Below, one piece after another: positions 1-8,310 of a stretch of DNA of 52,906 nt. Position 1 is the stretch's first letter; each line of letters opens with the position of its first letter. The stretch is from Arenibacter catalasegens. Its GTDB lineage: Bacteria; Bacteroidota; Bacteroidia; Flavobacteriales; Flavobacteriaceae. The notes below the pieces were generated by a model, which was not told where the DNA came from, searched no databases, and saw only the letters and a list, made by a program, of their open reading frames with translations. The position numbers were made by a program, and so were the translations under genes. The DNA is taken from NCBI RefSeq assembly GCF_002909235.1, contig NZ_PHQQ01000034.1:1-52906 (forward strand), read 5' to 3'.

Positions 1-2
1 TG

Positions 3-56
3 CGTTATTAATAGTTCTGGTAGTATAAGCTTTAATAGGTCCAAAGATAATTCCAA
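3..56 (-). pseudogene. N-terminal edge fragment, ISAon1-like transposase (partial)
   Basis: Read on the minus strand, the first bases of the window give the open frame LSLDLLKLILPELLIT, which continues off the left edge. The 'LL(K/Q)LLLPELLI.HF' pattern is how the N-terminal region protein of ISAon1-type Bacteroidota transposases begins. There is no ATG in the visible frame. A TTG at 54-56 could start it, or the frame is a remnant; a stop lies about 12 codons further upstream. The frame is too short to say whether the element is intact. Confidence 0.35.
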
Positions 57-307
57 TGCCGATCGTTTTCTTGCAAAGATCGGACTCCTATTTCAATTCA
101 CACACAACTTTTGGGATTGATCCATATTCAGGGTAAAACCACTAAAAGGGCTCTCCCCTTAACTTTATGAACAAATTTTTAAAGTTAATGCCGGTATCTC
201 AAGGATGTTTACATTGGTTGAATTTGACCGACTCTTTCGAACGGCCCAAACAATAATGTATGTAAATAAAATGATAAAAAGGTTATTTTATGTTAAGCTA
301 ATCAGCA
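57..307. other. Non-coding stretch
   Basis: I see no credible reading frame here. It separates the transposase fragment from the peroxiredoxin-like gene, which ends at its right side. Confidence 0.5.
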
Positions 308-817
308 TTATGCTTCCCCTCGTGCCGGATAACCATTTTTAATAATATAATCGATTCCGGTTAATAACTCATCAAAACCAGGCCTCGCAAAGGGCATGCT
401 TTGAATCGAGGCGCTATACATGGTACCATCCGGTTTAATTAAAAATAGCCCTGGTTCGATGAACTGTTCAGGTTCCGTGTCTTTGATTCCGTTGGAAATA
501 TACAGCCCCCATCCCTTAGCTTCTTCAATTGAAAATCCATACCCGATGCGTACATCGGCAACTTTCCATTCGCTATAGGTCGCTTTTGCCTTTTCCTCGG
601 TATCCGAACTAATGGCAATGACGTTCACTCCCAATGCAATGAATTCCGGTAATTTATGTTGTAGTTCATGCAATTGCTTTCTACAAACAGGACAGTGCTT
701 TCCCCTGTAGAATAAGACCATAGTAAAATTTTCGGGCTCTTGTTCACTTAACTTCCATTTAGTGTCGTTTACTAAATCGACAATTATATTGGGAACTTCT
801 TTTCTGGGTTTTAACAT
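308..817 (-). CDS. Peroxiredoxin-like (AhpC/TSA superfamily) protein
   Basis: A cytosolic thioredoxin-fold protein of 169 aa without a signal peptide. The active-site region reads FYRGKHCPVCRKQL (about residues 36-49), the C-x-x-C arrangement of the 'peroxiredoxin-like' branch of AhpC/TSA proteins, which is presumed to reduce peroxides or disulfides. The following VNVIAISSDTEEKA strand and a late LFLIKPDGTMY strand fit the fold. It lies 41 bp downstream of the NAD(P)-binding oxidoreductase on the same strand, so the two probably form one redox operon. A diverged relative lies at 17161-17739. The fold is secure; the substrate is unknown. Confidence 0.85.
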   Translation of the reverse strand: MLKPRKEVPNIIVDLVNDTKWKLSEQEPENFTMVLFYRGKHCPVCRKQLHELQHKLPEFIALGVNVIAISSDTEEKAKATYSEWKVADVRIGYGFSIEEAKGWGLYISNGIKDTEPEQFIEPGLFLIKPDGTMYSASIQSMPFARPGFDELLTGIDYIIKNGYPARGEA

Positions 818-858
818 TTTTTAATTGAATTTGAATTTGTTGCTTCTTTACATTGCTT

Positions 859-1503
859 TTAAGCCATCTTTTCTTCAGACAGGGCATCCATGGCTTCTGC
901 GATTAATGTCTCCCCACTAATTATTTCAAATGTTTCATTCGCAGAAGCACTATCATGCAAGGCCCTAACCAAGGTTTGGGCTACATCGTCTCTACTGATT
1001 TCTCCTTTATTGTTGAGCTTGTGGCTCAATGCTATTTTTCCCGTGCCTGTTTCGTTGTTAAGTGTTCCGGGCCTTATGATGGCATAGTTCAGCTTACTTT
1101 TCTTTAAGTATTCATCGGCGTTATGTTTCGCTTTCAGGTATTCTTGAAGCTCGGATGCTATCTCAGGAGCATCGGCACCCATGGAACTTAGCATAACGAA
1201 CTTTTTAATATTGGCGATTTTCGAAGCACTAATAAGGCGTTTGGCACCTTCTTGATCTACCTCAATAACTTTTTTCCCGCCAGATCCAGCTGCAAAAACC
1301 ACCTTGTCAATATTCTTGACCGTATGATTGATATTTTTCTCTAAATCACCTAAAACAGTAGTAATTCCATTGTCCGAAAACTGTGCTACTTGTTCTTCCT
1401 TGCGCACCATCGCTATGGGATTAAAATCTTGTGACTCCCTTAAAAGTGCAACTATCTTTTTGCCCGTGTGCCCGCTGGCACCGGCTACTAATACATTTTC
1501 CAT
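859..1503 (-). CDS. NAD(P)H-binding atypical SDR (NmrA/YwnB-like)
   Basis: A 214-aa Rossmann-fold protein. The N-terminal dinucleotide site is VLVAGASGHTGKKI (GxxGxxG, residues 5-18). VVFAAGSGG follows around residue 70 and KFVMLSSMGAD near residue 103. The length and the lack of a classical YxxxK pair place it with atypical SDRs such as NmrA and YwnB, which bind NAD(P) and act as reductases or redox sensors. It precedes the peroxiredoxin-like gene by 41 bp on the same strand and is probably its operon leader. The reaction is not identifiable. Confidence 0.85.
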   Translation of the reverse strand: MENVLVAGASGHTGKKIVALLRESQDFNPIAMVRKEEQVAQFSDNGITTVLGDLEKNINHTVKNIDKVVFAAGSGGKKVIEVDQEGAKRLISASKIANIKKFVMLSSMGADAPEIASELQEYLKAKHNADEYLKKSKLNYAIIRPGTLNNETGTGKIALSHKLNNKGEISRDDVAQTLVRALHDSASANETFEIISGETLIAEAMDALSEEKMA

Positions 1504-1805
1504 TTCTCTGTTTTATAATTCCGTATAAAGTTCCCACTAATTTAACGGTTGGTATGATGCAGACCCATTTAAAATTGATGCATAACCCAATGCATCCCTA
1601 GAATAATCCATTTTGAACCCATACCTAATGTGGACAATAATTCTGTTGTTCAAAACGTACCCCATTTTCTCTGTAACGCATATCCGTCAGAAATAATAAG
1701 ATTACAGTCAACCTTAATAATTGAAATGTCCTTATTTTGTTACATCTTGAAATTAAAAGCCCAATTCGAATCTTAAACCCATAAAACCAAAAGGTTATAC
1801 TGATT
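1504..1805. other. Non-coding stretch before the SDR remnant
   Basis: It would contain the promoter of the minus-strand NAD(P)-binding gene. An 87-codon minus-strand frame across 1625-1888 is the antisense of the SDR remnant and has no protein-like features. Confidence 0.5.
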
Positions 1806-1961
1806 AAAGATAGAGTAGTAATATTAACGGGGCCCTCAACTGACATCGGCGAAGCCACAGCCATATAGTTGGCAGCGAATGAGGCCAAAGTGTTCCTTCC
1901 CGTTAGAAAGGATGATAATTTGAAAACGAGAATAGACCAAGCGCAAGTTTTGAACTGTTAA
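1806..1961 (+). pseudogene. Remnant of a classical SDR gene (N-terminal Rossmann part)
   Basis: The plus-strand frame reads KDRVVILTGPSTDIGEATA, an in-frame TAG at 1866-1868, then LAANEAKVFLPVRKDDNLKT, and ends at TAA 1959-1961. This is the start of a classical short-chain dehydrogenase: TGxxxGIG cofactor motif (here TGPSTDIG), then the 'LAxxGAKVVLxxRR' beta-alpha unit. It has an internal stop, no ATG and no catalytic half. Downstream bases to about 2240 keep short fragments of open frame that I cannot assign. It is a decayed gene. Confidence 0.7.
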
Positions 1962-2418
1962 AACTAGAAGAACTGTTGTCTTGTAAATCGCATCATGAGA
2001 TTACCATAATTCATAAAGTTGAATTTCGCCCTTTCCTTTTCATAACCCAGGTAGAGGATGCCAACGGTCTATTTTACCAATACCAACTACGAAAAAGAAA
2101 CCTTACTGACCATTAGAAAACACCAAGTACAAAAGTTAAGTATAAGTCGGAGTTTAGGAAGGTACCAGCTTTTTATTGCCTAGGAATTTATGGAAAGTCA
2201 GTTGGGCAAAGGGGTGTTATCCAAATCACATGAATTTCTATTGAATTCCTGACCTCCCCTTAATTAAAGTTGATTGAAACGGAATATGTGGAATTCATTA
2301 CTATAGTGTGCATTATCAAAAAAGAGTATTATGATCGATATCTCAAATAAATATAAAATGTTGCATAATTAATTTTCCAATAAACCCCCTTTACAATAAA
2401 TACACTAAAACTAGAACC
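1962..2418. other. Degenerate or non-coding stretch upstream of poxB
   Basis: This contains broken frames with several stops, possibly the rest of the decayed SDR or another lost gene, and the poxB leader. At 2332-2343 lies TGATCGATATCT, one base short of the TGAT-N4-ATCA palindrome seen elsewhere in the window, but the -7 spacing does not match, so I do not call it a site. Confidence 0.45.
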
Positions 2419-4152
2419 ATGGCAAAAAAGGTAGCAGACCAAATAGTAGAGATGCTGGTCAATAACAACGTAAAAAGAATTTATGCCGTTACTGGCGATA
2501 GCTTAAATAATTTGAACGACGCCGTTCGAAGAAGTGGAAAAATTAAATGGATCCATGTGCGACATGAAGAAGTAGGAGCTTATGCCGCTGCTGCCGAAGC
2601 AGAACTTGATGGTTTAGCTTGTTGTGCTGGAAGTAGTGGCCCAGGACATGTACATTTGATCAATGCACTTTACGACGCCAATCGTTCGGGCGTTCCAGTT
2701 ATAGCGATTGCATCTACCATCAATACACCAGAGTTTGGAATAGATTATTTTCAAAGTACCAACACCATTAAATTATTCGACGATTGTAGTGTATACAATG
2801 AAGTGGCTACCACCCCTAAACAAATACCTAGAATGTTGCAAGCGGCCATACAACACGCGATTCACAAAAAAGGTGTTGCGGTATTCGGGTTGCCAGGTGA
2901 TGTCTCTTTCATGCCAGCTGAAGAAAGTGCAACTGCTATGCTTAACTACAATAGTGAAACAGTACTGCGACCAGCTAATTCGGAATTACAAAAAATGGCC
3001 GACCTACTGAACAAACATCCTAAAATATCAATTTTTTGTGGTATTGGAGCAAGGGAGGCCCATGATGATATCGTGACATTAGCTGGGTTGCTCAAAGCAC
3101 CTATCGGTTATTCATTTAGAGGGAAAATGGGTATGCAACATAACAATCCTTATGAAGTAGGAATGACTGGATTGTTGGGAGTTCCATCAGCTTATCATGC
3201 GATGCACGAATCCGACGTTGTATTGTTATTGGGTACCGATTTCCCGTACGAACATTTTATGCCCGTCAAAAATAAGATCATTCAAGTGGATGAAAAGCCA
3301 GAACGGTTGGGAAGGCGTGCAAAATTAGAAATGGGCCTGACCGGAAAAATAAAGGATACAATGGAAGCTTTACTGCCATTGATCAAAGAAAAAAACGATG
3401 ATAGCTTTCTAAAGGCACAGTTACATTTGTATGAAAAAGTAAAAGAAAATCTGAATATCTATGTTAAGGATACAGGCACGGAAAACCACATCAGTCCGGA
3501 ATATGTTGCCAGCACTATCAACTCATTGGCAAAAGACGATTCTATTTTCACCGTAGATACCGGAATGTGTTGTGTGTGGGGAGCCAGATACATACGCGGA
3601 ACCGGAAAGAGAATAATGCTCGGCTCTTTCAATCACGGCTCGATGGCGAATGCGATGCCTATGGCAATAGGGGCCCAATTGGCATATCCGACCAGAGAAG
3701 TTGTTGCATTCTGCGGAGACGGGGGATTATCAATGCTTTTGGGAGATTTGGCAACCATAAAACAATATGACCTTCCCATAAAGTTAGTGGTGTTTAACAA
3801 CAGGGCCTTAGGAATGGTAGAATTGGAAATGCAAGTACAAGGCTTGCCCGATAATGAAACTGAAATGGTAAATCCAGATTTTACAATGATAGCCCAAGCC
3901 ATGGGCTTTAAGGGGTTAACGATTAACCGTCCAGAAAATTTGAAACAATCTTTGAAGGAAGCTTTTGCCGAAAAAGGCCCGGTTTTAATCAATATAATGA
4001 CAAATCCACAAGCACTGGCCATGCCACCAAAATTAGAATTTGAACAAATGAAAGGGTATGCTTTATCTATGAGTAAAATGATATTAGGCGGAAAAATGGA
4101 TGAAGTATTGGAAATGATAAAAACAAATTACAAACATTTGAAGGAAGTGTAA
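2419..4152 (+). CDS. poxB: Pyruvate dehydrogenase (quinone) / pyruvate oxidase, PoxB type
   Basis: A 577-aa ThDP- and FAD-dependent enzyme that oxidatively decarboxylates pyruvate to acetate and CO2 and passes electrons to membrane quinone. The N-terminal ThDP-binding domain has the catalytic Glu in RHEEVGAYAA (about residues 48-57), followed by the AGSSGPGHVHLI stretch. The central FAD-binding domain covers about 185-340. The C-terminal ThDP domain carries LGSFNHGSMANAMP and the GDGGLSMLLGDL...NN diphosphate/Mg motif near residue 434. The tail PPKLEFEQMKGYALSM...MIKTNYKHL resembles the lipid-activated C-terminal membrane peptide of E. coli PoxB (572 aa), which argues for the quinone-linked enzyme rather than acetolactate synthase. 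Monocistronic. Confidence 0.93.
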   Translation: MAKKVADQIVEMLVNNNVKRIYAVTGDSLNNLNDAVRRSGKIKWIHVRHEEVGAYAAAAEAELDGLACCAGSSGPGHVHLINALYDANRSGVPVIAIASTINTPEFGIDYFQSTNTIKLFDDCSVYNEVATTPKQIPRMLQAAIQHAIHKKGVAVFGLPGDVSFMPAEESATAMLNYNSETVLRPANSELQKMADLLNKHPKISIFCGIGAREAHDDIVTLAGLLKAPIGYSFRGKMGMQHNNPYEVGMTGLLGVPSAYHAMHESDVVLLLGTDFPYEHFMPVKNKIIQVDEKPERLGRRAKLEMGLTGKIKDTMEALLPLIKEKNDDSFLKAQLHLYEKVKENLNIYVKDTGTENHISPEYVASTINSLAKDDSIFTVDTGMCCVWGARYIRGTGKRIMLGSFNHGSMANAMPMAIGAQLAYPTREVVAFCGDGGLSMLLGDLATIKQYDLPIKLVVFNNRALGMVELEMQVQGLPDNETEMVNPDFTMIAQAMGFKGLTINRPENLKQSLKEAFAEKGPVLINIMTNPQALAMPPKLEFEQMKGYALSMSKMILGGKMDEVLEMIKTNYKHLKEV

Positions 4153-5090
4153 CGCTTTATTTAAAATAAGGGTTCTATCCTTGAATTTTTAAATTACGAT
4201 GGGAAGAGTAAAAAATATGCTCTGTCCTCTGTCATTGGACAATATTTATATAAATACCCTAATTATTCCATTTTAAACATCAAATTGTAGCAAATATGTT
4301 TCAAAGGCTACTCTTTTCAGTATTCAATCCATATTTTTTAAATTTTTCAGTGCCTGTATTGGAGCAAATCATATACACCACTTGCAAAAGGTCTATCTAT
4401 AAAGGAATAATTAATCTATTTTGAAAACCTCGGCATATCCTACTACCATATTTAGTTCCGTAAAAGGTAAATTAACGGAACTTTAGAGGTTAGTAATTAG
4501 TTACCAATTGTGTTTGATAAATTATATCTCTCTCAACCATTTTGATGAATAGGTTATTTCCTTACTCTGTAATGGCTTATTCTAAATCAAAATTCGTTGA
4601 GATACCTGTTCAAATTATAATCACTTACCGAGAAATAGGTTGTTCTTTACCATGATTTTACCGGATGTATCGTCATATGAAGTGCTTTAAAGTTCAACCC
4701 TCCCTCTCTATATTTGTGTATGTCATAAGCTACTGAAATGAGCTTGTACCCCGCCATTGAACCTTTTTGACCTTGGCTTCTCAGCTGATATGGCCAACAA
4801 GGTTGTATTCTTGGGGTCGGGACAGGAAAACATCTTTGTTATTTTGCAGGCAAAACTTGAATAAGTTTACGTTTGATACAGATCGCCTTTGTATCAAATC
4901 CTTTTTTTAACCAAGTCCGAAAGCTACTTACAATATTTCTACAAGCCATTATTCTAAAAAAAGCAAGGTCATGTTAAGGTTAAAGTTTAGCCCTTTCACG
5001 ATAGTGATTATGAAAAAAAATATTTTGATCCAACTTTCAATTACCGATTGAAATATGATCTAATTTTAATCCACAATCTCTATAAAGTAT
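4153..5090. other. Long intergenic region, no recognisable gene
   Basis: About 940 bp of AT-rich DNA with stops in all frames. On the minus strand a 36-codon frame (about 4840-4950, starting MACRNIVSSFRTWLKKG) and a short frame ending STGTEKFKKYGL near 4310-4370 look vaguely protein-like and could be remnants, but I cannot match them to a family. No tRNA or clear terminator is seen. Confidence 0.4.
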
Positions 5091-6149
5091 ATGGTTAAAT
5101 TATTCCATTTAAGACGAATATCAATTTTATCTACATTTTGTTTTTTGGGTATTTTGTTCCTTACAAATTGTTCCAAAGAAGAACAGGAGTCAGATCCAAA
5201 ACCACAAGAACCTATTTTGTCCGATGCCTATACTTACACCGCCCTAAGAAACGACGGAACAATATTTGAAATTGGTGATGAGACGGGGGAAATAAAAAAA
5301 GTTGGCGAAATACCTGAAATTACCTTTAACATTGCATTTAATACCGTAACGAGTTCTGAAAATACGACATACATGTACGAACAGATGCCTGAAATTTTTT
5401 CCGGTGATGGCACAACAACAGGATTTAGAGGACAATTATGCGAGCTTAATAATAAATCACTTAGCTCTAAATGTACCATTTTAGATTTTTCGAACAACGT
5501 TTTTCCAGAGTTTGCTGGTTTAATAGCTTTGGACTGGGATAATGAGAATAAGAGATTGGTAGGCGTCGTTGGTGATGTGGTAAACGTTTCAAAAGAAAAC
5601 CCTAATTATCTGATTCATATTGACCCCCAAACCTTGTTAATCACCTATACGGGAATTCAATTTGTTCAAGGTTTTATTAACTCTACATGCCTCGTAGGAA
5701 ATACCTATTACATTTCAAGTAGGTACGACAACTCCAATAATCAGCCTATATTTAGCTCTCTTGACCTCTCCATTGGCTCCCAAAACACCATAAGTACATC
5801 CAATTTGGATTCACCTCCCATTATATTGTCAAAAAACAAGGATGCCAAAAAGTTATTCGGCTTGGCCTGGGAGTTCAATACAGGATTTACCAATGCTGCT
5901 ATTCCAGTTGCATTTGATATTGTTAGCCAAAAATTTGAAAAATTGCCCTTCCCAACTAGAATAAGTTTCAAACAAGATTTTGGCAAAAGCTATTTCAACG
6001 CTGATAGCGGTGAACAAATAGCCTTAGTCAATAGCGAAATGGGTGGTCTTTTGCGGTATAATTTCCAGACCAAAATCTTCAAGCTTGTGCATCTGTCACC
6101 ATCCAATAATGAACTCTCGAGTCTTGTCGCTATTATAAACGTAAAATGA
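5091..6149 (+). CDS. Secreted lipoprotein, beta-propeller-like, unknown function
   Basis: A 352-aa protein with a lipoprotein signal peptide: charged start, hydrophobic stretch and lipobox LFLTNC with Cys at about residue 27, then an acidic and Pro-rich linker (KEEQESDPKPQE). The body is made of repeated beta-strand-like segments such as TYTALRNDGTIFEIG, LIALDWDNENKRLVGVV and YYISSRYDNSNN, resembling DUF4374-like or other propeller domains of Bacteroidota surface lipoproteins. No catalytic motif is visible. It stands alone between long gaps. Lipoprotein nature is well supported, the function unknown. Confidence 0.75.
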   Translation: MVKLFHLRRISILSTFCFLGILFLTNCSKEEQESDPKPQEPILSDAYTYTALRNDGTIFEIGDETGEIKKVGEIPEITFNIAFNTVTSSENTTYMYEQMPEIFSGDGTTTGFRGQLCELNNKSLSSKCTILDFSNNVFPEFAGLIALDWDNENKRLVGVVGDVVNVSKENPNYLIHIDPQTLLITYTGIQFVQGFINSTCLVGNTYYISSRYDNSNNQPIFSSLDLSIGSQNTISTSNLDSPPIILSKNKDAKKLFGLAWEFNTGFTNAAIPVAFDIVSQKFEKLPFPTRISFKQDFGKSYFNADSGEQIALVNSEMGGLLRYNFQTKIFKLVHLSPSNNELSSLVAIINVK

Positions 6150-6316
6150 ATTGACTAAATACGGCAATTTTTCGACTATCATAGACCACCGTTTCTAAAC
6201 CAATCCTAAATAAAGGGGGTCATTTATTTGCCGTACAATAAGGGGTTCTAGCAATGGTTAAGTTCTAGTAGAAAGTCCAATTCTATCTAATTTACTACAA
6301 TAAACGCTCTCTTAAT

Positions 6317-7162
6317 TTAGGGCCGCACTTTAATCTCCAAGCTAGTTGTTAGAATTGAAGTAGCATTTCCTCTTACCGACCCTGAAACGGGCATAGTATT
6401 CAAATAGGTAGCGCTTGAGGATACCGGAAAATACATATTGGATGTTCTAATACCGTTACTGGGGTCATAACCTATCCACCCCGCACCTGGCAGGAACACT
6501 TCTGTCCAACCATGAAGCTCATATTTAGGATTATCTACCTCAACGTAAAAATACCCGCTTACAAAACGCGCGGCAATGCCTAGGTGACGCAATAGTTGAA
6601 TTTGCATCCAAGCAAAATCCCTACATGACCCTTTTTTCAACTCAAATGTTTGATCTGGTTGGTGCGGTTCTCCTTCTTCACGTATTTCTAAATCAAAATC
6701 TTCATGGATGTGCATGGTCAACTCCCTTAAAAAAGCAAGTGTGTTGCCATTTACTCCCAATAATAGTGCGTCTCCGTACTCTTTTAAGGATGCCCCAATT
6801 GAAATTTTTTCTATAAAGGGATATAATAATTTCTTTAAAGCCTCGTCATACGCAAATGGCATTTGATTAATGCTAGATGGATACAAAAGAAAATTAAACG
6901 GATTATATGGGATAATGGTCAATATGGAGGTCGACTTGATGCTTAGTTTCGTGTGCATCCCTTCAAACCAACTAAAATGTATGGTATTGTTTTCGGCATC
7001 AGTCTGTTGAGAAATTCCGGCTACCTTAGGTGAAACTTGTAATTTGAATTTTTTTAGTTCTGCATATGATGTTTCTCTTGGTTTGAACCTAAAGTAATGC
7101 GGTTCCAAGTAGACTTCCGATTGATACTCATATTCAGTTTCGTGTATAATTTCAACTTCCAT
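6317..7162 (-). CDS. Transglutaminase-like family protein
   Basis: A 281-aa cytosolic protein. The N-terminal beta domain (about residues 1-85, EIIHETEYEYQSEV) is the bacterial transglutaminase-like N-terminal region; the transglutaminase core follows. The catalytic triad is visible as Cys180 (KKGSCRDFAW), His217 (LHGWTEVF) and Asp233 (GYDPSNG). Such proteins occur with circularly permuted ATP-grasp and alpha-E proteins and are thought to act as peptidases or amide-forming enzymes on the peptide product. It is the last gene of that operon, starting 6 nt after the stop of a 52-residue overlapping peptide gene. The family is certain, the substrate unknown. Confidence 0.93.
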   Translation of the reverse strand: MEVEIIHETEYEYQSEVYLEPHYFRFKPRETSYAELKKFKLQVSPKVAGISQQTDAENNTIHFSWFEGMHTKLSIKSTSILTIIPYNPFNFLLYPSSINQMPFAYDEALKKLLYPFIEKISIGASLKEYGDALLLGVNGNTLAFLRELTMHIHEDFDLEIREEGEPHQPDQTFELKKGSCRDFAWMQIQLLRHLGIAARFVSGYFYVEVDNPKYELHGWTEVFLPGAGWIGYDPSNGIRTSNMYFPVSSSATYLNTMPVSGSVRGNATSILTTSLEIKVRP

Positions 7163-7168
7163 AAAACC

Positions 7169-7327
7169 TTATCGTTCAGGTATAGATTTGACATTGGGCA
7201 TAACTTCTTTTTCGTACGCTATTTTTATTTGCTTTTTAGCCCGCGTATACTCATGGCCCGCGATAATTCCTGTGCCAGTAATACCACCAAAACCCAATTT
7301 TAACAAAGTACTAAAGTAGAGAATCAT
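7169..7327 (-). CDS. Small membrane peptide (52 aa), coupled to alpha-E gene
   Basis: This small frame starts at ATG 7327-7325, overlapping the TGA of the alpha-E gene as ATGA (7324-7327), and ends 6 nt before the transglutaminase start, so translational coupling is likely. The peptide begins MILYFSTLLKLGFGGITG, a Gly-rich hydrophobic segment of about 23 residues fit for one membrane span, then a basic AKKQIKIAYEKE stretch and ends VKSIPER. I do not recognise the family. Its position suggests a membrane anchor or modulator of the ligase system. The overlap at one end and the tight spacing at the other are the main evidence that it is real. Confidence 0.65.
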   Translation of the reverse strand: MILYFSTLLKLGFGGITGTGIIAGHEYTRAKKQIKIAYEKEVMPNVKSIPER

Positions 7328-8301
7328 TGGTTTTCCATATTAAAACTTGTCTGTTCGTGTGAGTTTGCAAAAAAGGAGTCGTAAACCGCTGTTGACACCT
7401 CATTGAGTCTTTTCTGGAAGGCATCAATATACTCATGCAAACCACTGTCAAAAATGTCATTTACATCTGTAAACTCTAATTGTGATCTAAGTTTACCCAA
7501 CTGTTTTTCAGCGCTATTGGTAAACCCACCTTCCTTACCGGTAATTGCTTTTAAGGACTTTTCGGCCTCAATTAAACAGAAGTTAATGGAGCGAGGGAAA
7601 ACCTTATCTAAAATCAAAAATTCCGAAATATTCAAAGCGGTAAGTTTCCCATATTTTTTTCGGTACATATCATAAGCGGATACTGATTTAAGCAAAGCCG
7701 CCCATTGAGCTAGGTCGAAGGGAGTGCCTACAGCCTGTGGTGTTGTTAGTAAGATGTGATATTTTACATCTAAAACACGTGACGTTTTGTCGGCACGTTC
7801 TATCAATTGACCAATTTTTCCAAAATGCCAACCATCGTTTCGGGATATTGATATGGCCAAAATTCCATATAAGAGCTGACACCCTTCCTTCACTTTTTTA
7901 AAAAATAGACGTGGGTCGCTCTCTTTCCAACTCTTTTTTTCCAATCCTTCCTTTACGAAATAATACAAGTAGTTGATTTGTTCCCATACTTCCTTAGTCA
8001 ATTCTGGCCTAATGGCCCTTGCGTTTTCCCTTGCGTGACAAATAGAGTTGTATACCGAATTCGGGTTTTGAGGGTCGAATCCCAAGAAATATATGACTTT
8101 TTCCTTTTCCACAGTCTCATAAAGGGACTCATATAGATCCCAATCCCCTGTAATGACCACCAAAGGTTTCCATTGCTGAATAGCATCAGGTGCCGATTCC
8201 AACGAAAGATTGAAATTTACATCCATGAATCTGGCATAATTTTCGGCCCGTTCAACGTACCTATTCATCCAATACATGGTATTTGCGATTCTACTTAGCA
8301 T
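7324..8301 (-). CDS. Alpha-E domain-containing protein
   Basis: A 325-aa protein with the diagnostic start MLSRIANTMYWMNRYVERAENYARFMDV. It is mostly helical throughout, with the conserved SRNDGWHFGKIGQLIERADKTSRVLDVKYH segment around residues 150-180. Alpha-E proteins are almost always encoded next to a circularly permuted ATP-grasp enzyme and a transglutaminase, as here, and are thought to assist peptide ligation or modification. It starts 9 nt after the ATP-grasp stop and overlaps the small membrane peptide gene by 4 nt, so it is in the middle of a tight operon. Confidence 0.93.
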   Translation of the reverse strand: MLSRIANTMYWMNRYVERAENYARFMDVNFNLSLESAPDAIQQWKPLVVITGDWDLYESLYETVEKEKVIYFLGFDPQNPNSVYNSICHARENARAIRPELTKEVWEQINYLYYFVKEGLEKKSWKESDPRLFFKKVKEGCQLLYGILAISISRNDGWHFGKIGQLIERADKTSRVLDVKYHILLTTPQAVGTPFDLAQWAALLKSVSAYDMYRKKYGKLTALNISEFLILDKVFPRSINFCLIEAEKSLKAITGKEGGFTNSAEKQLGKLRSQLEFTDVNDIFDSGLHEYIDAFQKRLNEVSTAVYDSFFANSHEQTSFNMENQ

Positions 8302-8310
8302 AGTTCTGTT

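Noticed and set aside
1625..1888. 87-codon minus-strand frame
   Set aside because: It is mostly the antisense of the SDR remnant on the plus strand, has no domain-like features and no promoter.
2332..2343. TGATCGATATCT upstream of poxB as a Crp/Fnr site
   Set aside because: One half-site is degenerate and no -7 element lies at the 23-nt spacing shared by the other sites.
4840..4950. 36-codon minus-strand frame (MACRNIVSSFRTW...) as a transposase remnant
   Set aside because: It is too short and matches no transposase pattern that I can name.
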